From a virus: a DNA stretch of 46,173 bases. Where the stretch lies: the IMG/VR virus record IMGVR_UViG_3300043446_001882, positions 1 through 46,173 of that record, one strand, 5' to 3'. Of this stretch, positions 25,920-32,715 are shown in pieces; the stretch's first letter is position 1, and every line of letters starts with the position of its first letter. The notes below the pieces were generated by a model that was not told the DNA's origin, searched no databases, and worked only from the letters and a program-made list of their open reading frames with translations. Made by a program: the position numbers and the translations under genes.

Positions 25920-27675
25920 CGGTAGTGTAACTAGTAAATCCGTTTTCTTTTACAACGGTTAAGATGTTATTAACCCTGCCAGCCAGTTCGTCCTTGTGAC
26001 TAACTAGCCAAACACTGCGATCACTTTCCCTGCTCATTTTCTTTAATATAGCCAAACTATTTTCAACACCGCTGGCATCCATGCCGCTGTCGACTAGTTC
26101 ATCGATAAACAATAGGTTAATAGGCTGATATAGGCTTTCCCACACATCACGGAAACTCCACGACAATGAAAGAATTAATCGATTACGTTCTCCCCTGCTG
26201 AGGTTGTCAAAATCCAATTCACGTCCTAATTCTTCAATGCTAACAGTTAAATCGTTGTTAAACTTTACAGTATGCGGTAAGCCGATTTTATCTAAGTAGT
26301 AACTAAGTCGTGCATTTAAGTGATTTAAATTTTGATCAATGATCTTTTTACGAATAAAGCTGTCTTTGTTAGTCAGTAACTTAATCAGAAAATCTTGATG
26401 ATCTTTAATTCTAGTTAGTTCATTTAACGTATCGTAATTAATTTCTTGCAAAGCCTGTTCACGCATTTCCACAATTTGATCTGCATAAGGATCTGTTTCT
26501 TGTTGTTTCGAATTTAACTGGGTCAGTACACTGGCCATACTACTGCGATGCTCGAAAGCATCGCTTTCACTGTTATAAAAAGTCACAGGCTTAGTGCCCA
26601 ATTCTCCCAATGCAGTAAGTGCATCAGTGTGTTCCATCCATTGCGTGTTAGTAGCAAGAGCTTGCAGTGCAGATTGTTGCAGTGTTTTCTTTTTTTCTTC
26701 TAATAGAGTTTGTTGCTTAGAGTCATGGAACGCTTGCCCGCATGAGTGACAAGTATGATTCTCCAATGCTTGGATTTCATTTTTGAGCTTTTCAATTTCA
26801 CGAGTTTCCCTTGCTTCGTCCTGTTCGCATCTTTTAATCCATGCTTTTAAATCTTTAATTGTTTTTTCTTTAGAGTCATAGTCGCTTAATTGTTTGTGTG
26901 CCTCTAATTCTGATTCTATGTCTAGCTCTGCCAGTTGATCATATGCAGTTTGCAGACCAGCAACATCTTCTTCGTGTTTTTTACTCCATAAAGTCTGACG
27001 GCGGATTAACGCATCAATTTGATCCTGGATTCTTTTATTGGCATCTTGTACAGCCTTGATTCTAAATTCTTCGCTTTGAATAGCATCTTTAGTATCTTTG
27101 TTTTGTTGTTTTAATGCTTCTGCTTTTTCACTTAGCAGAGTAATACCCAATAGCTGCTCGATTATTGTTCGCTGATCATTGGCTTTTAAACTTAAAAACG
27201 GTTCAGTATAAGTATTCAAAGCTACGATGTGTTTGAACATATCGTGACTCATGTTTAACAGTCGTTCAATTTCTTGTTGAGTTTCTCTACTGTCGCCTTG
27301 ACTGTTATCATCCTTGGTTTCTAATTCAGTGTCATTGACATAAAATTTAAGCACATTGGGTTTACGCCCACGCTCAATTCGATATGTCATATTATCACAT
27401 TCGAAATCAATGGTAACTAACATATGTTTGCTGTTGGTTTTATTAATCAAATTATCTTTTTTAATATTTGTTAATGCTTGGCCAAACAGTGCATAGCTTA
27501 AGGCATTAATGATTGTTGTTTTGCCAGTACCGTTTCGTGCTCCGCTGTCGTCGCCACCCAGATCTAAATTTTCTCCCAAGACTAAAGTTAAGTCATGTCG
27601 ATCAAAATCTATACCTTGCGTAGCATTGCCTACACTCATAAAATTTTTAACTGAAAGAGTTTTTATTTTAAACAT
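25903..27675 (-). CDS. 46: Recombination endonuclease subunit gp46 (Rad50/SbcC-like), 590 aa
   Basis: ATPase partner of gp47 in DNA end processing and recombination-dependent replication. Visible: MFKIKTLSVKNFMSVGNATQ at the start, Walker A GARNGTGKTT (45-54), a central coiled coil with a zinc hook CHSC (about 310), the ABC signature LSRGERNRLILSLS (about 490) and Walker B LLFIDELVDSG (about 523). Length is close to T4 gp46 (560 aa). Unlike T4, gp46 is separated from gp47 by three unknown genes, yet all remain in one overlapping operon. G+C is higher here (27/60 and 31/60 in sampled blocks) than in the flanking unknown and radical-SAM genes. Confidence 0.95.
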   Translation of the reverse strand: MFKIKTLSVKNFMSVGNATQGIDFDRHDLTLVLGENLDLGGDDSGARNGTGKTTIINALSYALFGQALTNIKKDNLINKTNSKHMLVTIDFECDNMTYRIERGRKPNVLKFYVNDTELETKDDNSQGDSRETQQEIERLLNMSHDMFKHIVALNTYTEPFLSLKANDQRTIIEQLLGITLLSEKAEALKQQNKDTKDAIQSEEFRIKAVQDANKRIQDQIDALIRRQTLWSKKHEEDVAGLQTAYDQLAELDIESELEAHKQLSDYDSKEKTIKDLKAWIKRCEQDEARETREIEKLKNEIQALENHTCHSCGQAFHDSKQQTLLEEKKKTLQQSALQALATNTQWMEHTDALTALGELGTKPVTFYNSESDAFEHRSSMASVLTQLNSKQQETDPYADQIVEMREQALQEINYDTLNELTRIKDHQDFLIKLLTNKDSFIRKKIIDQNLNHLNARLSYYLDKIGLPHTVKFNNDLTVSIEELGRELDFDNLSRGERNRLILSLSWSFRDVWESLYQPINLLFIDELVDSGMDASGVENSLAILKKMSRESDRSVWLVSHKDELAGRVNNILTVVKENGFTSYTTDVDIV

Positions 27676-28520
27676 AAGTGTTGTCTGATTTCTTTAGTGT
27701 TTGTAAAATATTGTGGTTGGTAAAAAGGCATTTCTATTTCAAATTGCTTTTCTAAAATACCATTAATGTAACTTTCCTGTAATAAAGACAGCGCCGGTAT
27801 CGTAAAATTCTCATTGGTTAACGTCTTATCGATAATCAAATCACACTGTGTTTTTCGATCCTTGAATATCTGTTTACTAATAAAAATTCCCCATATTTCT
27901 TTTAAACTGTCTGTGTCTACAGTTGTATTAAAAGCCGAAGCTAACTCTTTAATATTTCTTTCAAACAATTCATAATTATAAAAGTTTTTATAAGAAAAGT
28001 CGACCACATTGGCGCTATAGCCGTATTTCAATTGATCTAGCTTACCCATGAACCCGTGTTTTTCCGGATGTTTGAACCCAAATTTAAAAAATTCTCTTAG
28101 AATATATCTAGGACAATCGGGATTACCTGCAGAAATTTGATTATAGGGATAAGCAGAGTTAATAGAATCTATCAGATATGTATAATATTTACTGTTTAAT
28201 AATTTGTTGTATGTATCTTTTTCTAACAAGTTATCTTCAATGCCCACGTCTCCTACACGTAAAAATGCACCTGACGTTAGCGTGAGTAGATCATCGTGCT
28301 CGAATGTTATCCTGATAATTTTGTTAGACAGCGGTAAATTATTTTCACTGTAATGGTCGGCAACGAACAATTTATTTTTATTATAGTCTTTTGATTTAAT
28401 ATGACTTGCCCCTAATTTATTAAAAGGAAGAACTTCACTGGGAATATTTGCAATAAATGTATTACAAATATATTCTAAGAAATGCCCATGGGAGCCGGCG
28501 ACAAAATCAATTGAAATCAT
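27663..28520 (-). CDS. Unknown protein between gp47 and gp46, 285 aa
   Basis: I do not recognise the family with confidence. The N-terminus, ISIDFVAGSHGHFLEYICNT, looks like a first strand, a glycine-rich loop and a helix, as in nucleotide-binding or sulfotransferase-like folds, but no standard Walker A or PAPS-binding motif can be proven. Later parts include FEHDDLLTLTSGAFLRVGDV and NPDCPRYILREFFKFGF. It overlaps gp46 by 13 bases and the 182-aa gene by 14. Base composition is very A+T-rich (17/60 G+C at 28381-28440). It could be a transferase acting on phage or host surface molecules, which is a guess. Confidence 0.65.
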   Translation of the reverse strand: MISIDFVAGSHGHFLEYICNTFIANIPSEVLPFNKLGASHIKSKDYNKNKLFVADHYSENNLPLSNKIIRITFEHDDLLTLTSGAFLRVGDVGIEDNLLEKDTYNKLLNSKYYTYLIDSINSAYPYNQISAGNPDCPRYILREFFKFGFKHPEKHGFMGKLDQLKYGYSANVVDFSYKNFYNYELFERNIKELASAFNTTVDTDSLKEIWGIFISKQIFKDRKTQCDLIIDKTLTNENFTIPALSLLQESYINGILEKQFEIEMPFYQPQYFTNTKEIRQHLCLK

Positions 28521-29055
28521 AATTTTTTATTTTTCTAAGATGTAAAGTAAAAGTCAAAGTATCATACTGTAAAAAACAAGGAATGAACTTTTTAGGAACT
28601 ATGTCAATTAAGTTTTGTAACCTGTTTGTAAATCTAAAATCTCCTGTGGTCTTTAAGCTAGAGCGAATTATTACAGTGTCGGAATTAATTGAATCTGTTA
28701 ACTTAATAAGAAAGTCTTTTGTTTCGACTACAGATTTATATTTTAATACTCTGGGATGATCTAAGATCAAAGTGCTATAAGGATCATCTATATTTGGAAT
28801 GCCAGTATCAGTAAAAATTTTATCAAATTTTGAATTATCTAATTTAAACTGTTTTATCATAAAAACATCTTCTATTTTTAAAATATTCTCGTTTGGAAAA
28901 TGTTTTTGATAGCACCAACCAGCTGAATCAAATATAATTTTAGTGCCTTGACACTTTTCTAAATCTATTAACCCGTCTTTATCTAGCAAAGCCACTGGGT
29001 AAACTTTGCTATAAAAATCATCATAATTATTATCAGTTACTTTTGTTTGTTGCAT
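28507..29055 (-). CDS. Unknown protein between gp47 and gp46, 182 aa
   Basis: No family recognised. The sequence alternates strands and helices (GTKIIFDSAGWCYQKHFPNE, later SDTVIIRSSLKTTGDFRFTN), compatible with a small Rossmann-like domain. It shares with the next protein upstream (148 aa) the layout '(I/V)(I/V)(A/F)..S(A/P)GW' early and an aromatic beta strand at the C-terminus, so the two may be distant relatives. It overlaps both neighbours (14 and 23 bases). G+C is extremely low (12/60 at 28801-28860). Confidence 0.6.
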   Translation of the reverse strand: MQQTKVTDNNYDDFYSKVYPVALLDKDGLIDLEKCQGTKIIFDSAGWCYQKHFPNENILKIEDVFMIKQFKLDNSKFDKIFTDTGIPNIDDPYSTLILDHPRVLKYKSVVETKDFLIKLTDSINSDTVIIRSSLKTTGDFRFTNRLQNLIDIVPKKFIPCFLQYDTLTFTLHLRKIKNYDFN

Positions 29056-29479
29056 ATATCCACGTCAACGGCTGTACAAAATTAAAATGACTGCCTTTAT
29101 CATTGTCAAAGTAACCCGATTTTTTAATTTCAAAATTTGGCAAAATTTTAGATACTAAGTCTATTAGAATTTGTCCCGAAGGACTAGCATCGTTAAATGT
29201 CAGATTAGTATCGTTTCCTAAAATTAAATAACGATTAATACCTAAATAAAATGAGTTTGCTGTTTTCAAAGTCTGAATAAAAGTTATTAAATCAGACAAC
29301 CATCCAGGTGAATTATAGATAGCAACTACGTGATTGCTAGCATCATCTAATGTTAGTTTGCTTGCAAATTCGGAATCATGTCCCACATACTTTACAGGCA
29401 TCCCTTTAAATAAATCTAAGATAATGTTGTCTTGGTCACAATTATTATCGCCTAGCTGAATTGATCGCCAACTTTTCAT
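29033..29479 (-). CDS. Unknown protein directly after gp47, 148 aa
   Basis: No family recognised. It starts one base after the gp47 stop codon, so translation is likely coupled. Features: HVVAIYNSPGWLSDLITFIQ, YLILGNDTNLTFNDASPSG and an aromatic C-terminus (FNFVQPLTWIYATNKSN). The pattern suggests an alpha/beta fold without membrane segments. It overlaps the 182-aa gene by 23 bases. Position between the two halves of the gp47/gp46 nuclease might mean a link with DNA metabolism, or simply cargo inserted in the operon. Confidence 0.6.
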   Translation of the reverse strand: MKSWRSIQLGDNNCDQDNIILDLFKGMPVKYVGHDSEFASKLTLDDASNHVVAIYNSPGWLSDLITFIQTLKTANSFYLGINRYLILGNDTNLTFNDASPSGQILIDLVSKILPNFEIKKSGYFDNDKGSHFNFVQPLTWIYATNKSN

Positions 29480-30496
29480 TTATAAATTTCTGTAAATATT
29501 TAATAATAAATTGTTATCATAGTGATCGCTGGTAATCGCAGTTAATTGATTGGTAACAATTTGATCAACACTTTCAAAGGCTACATTTCCCTGGATAGCA
29601 AATTCATTTAAGTCTGCATTTTTTTGCGGAATCAATGTAATCTCTCGCAATTTATGAGAGTCTAAAAATGTTTCTTTGATAAATGTAGCTTCTTCATAGC
29701 TAATGTCGATATCGATATTTACACGAACATGCATGCCTTCGCCTAACACAGAGTCGGCATTATTTAAAATAGCCCCAAGCCCTAACACACGATAACGCGG
29801 CTGGTTAGGCCATGCATGATACTCAGGCTCTTTACCCCATTCGATTATACACAGTCCACGTTCGTCATCGCCAGCATCGGCATAGTTGTGCGGGAAACAG
29901 TTTCCAATGTAAGTGATGTTTTGTCGTTGTTGGCGCTTGTGGAAATGTCCAGTAAAAACTTGTTCAAAGTTTCCAAAATGATCATTTTTAATTTCGCCGT
30001 GGTCTGGCATCTGTACCATAGCATTCATATAAAAGTGTGGCAGTTCGAAATGCCCAAACATATACTTGCCTTTTAGTTTAGGTATCCTCTTATGATCATC
30101 TCCACACAACCAAGGGGCGATAACAACGTCGCCACTAGAAAACCAGTCATTGCATATTTGAACATTGGGTAAGTGTCGCGCCCACTCCACTGACTGTATA
30201 TCGCGCTTATCACGATAATACAAGTCGTGATTACCAGGAATAAAATACACACAATCGAAATTAGCATTCAAATGCTCCAGTGCTTTTAAGCTGTAGTTCA
30301 GTGTGACGATATTAAGACTGGCTCTGTTATTATGCCAGTCTCCCAAAAACATGGCTGTCTCACAACCTTCTTCCCGTGCTTTAGCAGTGGCCCACTTAAC
30401 AAAATTCAAACAGTCTTCATTGTGTTGTTGACTGTTAGATTTGAGCCCGAAATGTATGTCAGTAAAGACAGCAGCTTTTTTAAATAAATTAGTCAT
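29480..30496 (-). CDS. 47: Recombination endonuclease subunit gp47 (Mre11/SbcD-like), 338 aa
   Basis: Metallophosphoesterase nuclease that works with gp46. The metal-binding motifs are all present: DIHFG (13-17), GDWHNNR (about 52), GNHD (about 92) and GHFHKR (about 188). Length equals that of T4 gp47 (339 aa). It lies 16 bases after gp55 and is followed with no gap by the first of three unknown genes. It is expressed in the operon from the promoter at 31419-31448. Confidence 0.95.
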   Translation of the reverse strand: MTNLFKKAAVFTDIHFGLKSNSQQHNEDCLNFVKWATAKAREEGCETAMFLGDWHNNRASLNIVTLNYSLKALEHLNANFDCVYFIPGNHDLYYRDKRDIQSVEWARHLPNVQICNDWFSSGDVVIAPWLCGDDHKRIPKLKGKYMFGHFELPHFYMNAMVQMPDHGEIKNDHFGNFEQVFTGHFHKRQQRQNITYIGNCFPHNYADAGDDERGLCIIEWGKEPEYHAWPNQPRYRVLGLGAILNNADSVLGEGMHVRVNIDIDISYEEATFIKETFLDSHKLREITLIPQKNADLNEFAIQGNVAFESVDQIVTNQLTAITSDHYDNNLLLNIYRNL

Positions 30497-30512
30497 CTAC
30501 ACAGTATAACAT

Positions 30513-31394
30513 TTACTCGTCGTAAAAGCTAGTCTGTCCGCCACCAGAATTCATTCCTTGCCTGGTATAACTAGGATTCAAGTTATTCATTTCTAATATA
30601 TCATCACGTAAGTTTTGATTACGTTTTTCAATATTAAGAACTCTGGTAAAGCTGTTTGTGATGGCCGCGGTATAGTAAGCAAACGGATTTTGGCTTTTGG
30701 ATTCATCAAATTGTAATCCGATTTGACTCAATTGCAACAATGCTTGGCTACGCATTTCATCGTTGTAAGTATAACCTCGCCAATTGCTTCTAGTAGCATA
30801 ACGTTCACAGAGCTTCATAAACATGTGAGCAAGTTTATTAGTCATAGTACCGTGGTCTTTATTAAAAGATCCAGTGTCCAGGGGGCCCTTCCAATGACTT
30901 TTGCCGACTAAAATAGGATTACCTTCTTCGTCTACTTTGTAATGAAAAAACGGGGGAAAATTAACTTTTACATATTTGTTATGTTTTGGATCATCTTCGT
31001 CGTACTCTGTATATGCAGTGTTTTCTTCATCATCGAATAATTCTTTGGCAGCATCCTTGGCTTTTTTGGTTTTTACGTCGTCAATGGGTATATGTTCCCA
31101 CGTCATAACTCTGAATACCACATCTGTTTGAGGAATCTTTGTGTATTTGATTTCAAATTGGTCTGCTTTTTGTTTTTCGCCAGTCTCTGCTACAGCAGTT
31201 TCGTGGGCCAGTTTGCTTAAACGTTCAGCTCTAGCTTTTCGAGCAGCCAGAATGTTCTTTTTGTTTATCTTGCTAAAACTGTCAAGAATTAGATCATAAT
31301 CTGCTACGTCTGGACTTGAATAAGCACAGTATGAATTTTTACTTTTATGAATCTCTTTAAGGATATCCTTGTTATTAAGATAATTGTGTTTAAT
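30513..31394 (-). CDS. 55: Late-transcription sigma factor gp55, 293 aa, probable ATT start
   Basis: Directs RNA polymerase to late promoters. The C-terminal half (NPFAYYTAAITNSFTRVLNI, then EKRNQNLRDDILEMNNLNPS) matches gp55. The conserved N-terminal motif, NYVNNKELLQAI in T4, appears here as NYLNNKDILKEI, but it lies upstream of every ATG, GTG or TTG in the frame. The frame is open back to a TAG at 31424. An AGGAG ribosome site (31402-31406) stands seven bases before an ATT codon at 31394, so ATT is the likely start. Starting at the first GTG (31121) would give 202 residues and lose 91 conserved ones. The region between the two halves (about 50-150) is a charged insertion absent from T4 gp55 (185 aa). 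Confidence 0.85.
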   Translation of the reverse strand: MKHNYLNNKDILKEIHKSKNSYCAYSSPDVADYDLILDSFSKINKKNILAARKARAERLSKLAHETAVAETGEKQKADQFEIKYTKIPQTDVVFRVMTWEHIPIDDVKTKKAKDAAKELFDDEENTAYTEYDEDDPKHNKYVKVNFPPFFHYKVDEEGNPILVGKSHWKGPLDTGSFNKDHGTMTNKLAHMFMKLCERYATRSNWRGYTYNDEMRSQALLQLSQIGLQFDESKSQNPFAYYTAAITNSFTRVLNIEKRNQNLRDDILEMNNLNPSYTRQGMNSGGGQTSFYDE

Positions 31395-31401
31395 TTTTAT
31401 A

Positions 31402-31406
31402 CTCCT
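31402..31406 (-). promoter_or_regulatory. Ribosome binding site AGGAG deciding the gp55 start
   Basis: AGGAG on the minus strand with seven bases (TATAAAA) before the ATT codon at 31394. Spacing is ideal for ATT and far too short for the ATA at 31400. The inferred mRNA start from the promoter upstream would lie only a few bases before this site. Confidence 0.7.
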
Positions 31407-31418
31407 CAGGGTTGGTAT

Positions 31419-31448
31419 ATACTAACATGTTCGCAACTACAATGTCAA
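31419..31448 (-). promoter_or_regulatory. Sigma70-type promoter for the gp55-gp47-gp46 operon
   Basis: On the minus strand, TTGACA (31443-31448) is followed after 18 bases by TAGTAT (31419-31424), a perfect -35 and a four-of-six -10. The expected start, near 31412, gives a short leader containing AGGAG. An imperfect palindrome GTTGGTATATACTAAC (31411-31426) overlaps the -10. This suggests early or middle expression by unmodified host polymerase. Confidence 0.6.
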
Positions 31449-31478
31449 CCGATCATAAAAATACCATATATTTAAATC

Positions 31479-31486
31479 GATAAATA
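31479..31486 (+). promoter_or_regulatory. Late promoter box GATAAATA
   Basis: GATAAATA on the plus strand, 19 bases before the ATG at 31505, where AGGTGA serves as the ribosome site. It should drive the baseplate genes and lies back to back with the gp55 operon promoter. Confidence 0.65.
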
Positions 31487-31504
31487 TCTAATATAGGTGA
31501 AATT

Positions 31505-32413
31505 ATGCCAGGATCTTACCAGACTTCAGGATACCAAACAGACGGGTCTAATCAAACTTCGTTAGCTGCTGGGCAAAACACAGGCGGAGCACTAAATCCG
31601 GCTGACTCTAGCGGATTAAGATTAGCTGGTGCTGGATTGACGCCGGGCGCAGGTGGATTACTGTCTGACCTTGCTGGTACAGTATTTAACAATGTAACGT
31701 TCAAAGGCGCAGATGGTCAATTGATACGTCCGGAATATGATTGGAGACTGCGAATAAGCATGGCAAAATATGCAGCCAGTTTGTTTTACGATAATCCAGC
31801 TAACCCATTGATGACACCTTTAAGCAGTATTACTGGAACATCTGGAGTAGTTTTTCCTTATACGCCAGCGGTGACTATCAGTCATAATGCAAGATATACA
31901 TCTCAAAGCTTGACGCATAGCAATTATAATAGCTATTTTTATGACGGCAGTGAAATACCTAGTATACAGATTAACGGAGAATTTACAGTACAAAACGTAG
32001 TAGAAGGCCAATATTTAATGGCGGTAATTCAATTTTTTAGATCTGTAACAAAAATGTTCTTTGGGGCCGATACTAACGCTGGCAGCCCTCCTCCTTTAGT
32101 GTTCTTAGACGGGTACGGGCCATCGTACTTGCCACATGTACCTTGTGTAGTGCAATCATTTAGCCATACTATGCCAGCTGAAGTAGACTATGTACAAATC
32201 CCAGTGGGTGCTCCTTTAAGTACTTCAGGTGTGCAACTGCCCACCAATGATGTGTTGGGAGGCCCAGTGAGATTGCCTACTAGTAGTACAATAAATGTAA
32301 CATTACAACCAGTCTACAGTAGATCTAATATATTCAATAACTTTACATTAGATAAATTTTCAAAAGGTAAATTAGTTCAAAATGGCACATCTAGCATAGG
32401 AGGGTTCCTATAA
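31505..32413 (+). CDS. Baseplate tail-tube cap/initiator protein (gp48/gp54-type), 302 aa
   Basis: After a Gly/Ser/Thr-rich N-terminus (1-65) comes a beta-rich domain with IPSIQINGEFTVQNVVEGQY, LMAVIQFFRSVTKMFFGAD and PCVVQSFSHTMPAEVDYV. The C-terminus has VTLQPVYSRSNIFNNFTLDK. This pattern fits proteins placed before gp53 in marine T4-like phages and annotated as gp48 or gp54, which cap the hub and start tail tube growth. I cannot tell gp48 from gp54. The gene overlaps gp53 by one base and has its own late promoter. Confidence 0.65.
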   Translation: MPGSYQTSGYQTDGSNQTSLAAGQNTGGALNPADSSGLRLAGAGLTPGAGGLLSDLAGTVFNNVTFKGADGQLIRPEYDWRLRISMAKYAASLFYDNPANPLMTPLSSITGTSGVVFPYTPAVTISHNARYTSQSLTHSNYNSYFYDGSEIPSIQINGEFTVQNVVEGQYLMAVIQFFRSVTKMFFGADTNAGSPPPLVFLDGYGPSYLPHVPCVVQSFSHTMPAEVDYVQIPVGAPLSTSGVQLPTNDVLGGPVRLPTSSTINVTLQPVYSRSNIFNNFTLDKFSKGKLVQNGTSSIGGFL

Positions 32414-32712
32414 TGGCGGTTCAATACTCTAAGGACAGTTTATATGCTAAAACTCCATTTTACGGCAACTTTTTAGACTTTGCAAATTTTCCCACTATCC
32501 CAAGAAATGCAGACGATGTAGTTTTTACTATTAATAAAACTTATCAATATAGACCCGACTTGTTAGCCTATGACTTATACGGAGATGCAAATTTATGGTG
32601 GGTATTTGCATTGCGTAATCCTAATACAATCAAAGATCCATTATTTGACATGCGTATAGGAAACAAAATTTATTTGCCTAAGAAAACTGATATCATTGGA
32701 GTTTTGGGTTAA
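32413..32712 (+). CDS. 53: Baseplate wedge protein gp53, 99 aa
   Basis: The string YQYRPDLLAYDLYGDANLWW, then VFALRN and IKDPLFDMRIGNKIYLP, is the gp53 wedge family signature, with a LysM-like 'G..I.LP' end. T4 gp53 is 196 aa, so this is the conserved core only. Its ATG overlaps the stop of the previous gene. It joins baseplate wedges into the hexagonal baseplate. Confidence 0.87.
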   Translation: MAVQYSKDSLYAKTPFYGNFLDFANFPTIPRNADDVVFTINKTYQYRPDLLAYDLYGDANLWWVFALRNPNTIKDPLFDMRIGNKIYLPKKTDIIGVLG

Positions 32713-32715
32713 GAT

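Noticed and set aside
27663-28520. Calling the 285-aa protein a sulfotransferase
   Set aside because: The glycine-rich start is suggestive but no PAPS-binding or catalytic motif can be verified, so it is left as unknown.
30513-31121. gp55 as a 202-aa protein starting at GTG 31121
   Set aside because: It would lose the conserved NYLNNKDILKEI segment and has no good ribosome site; the longer ATT-started form fits both.
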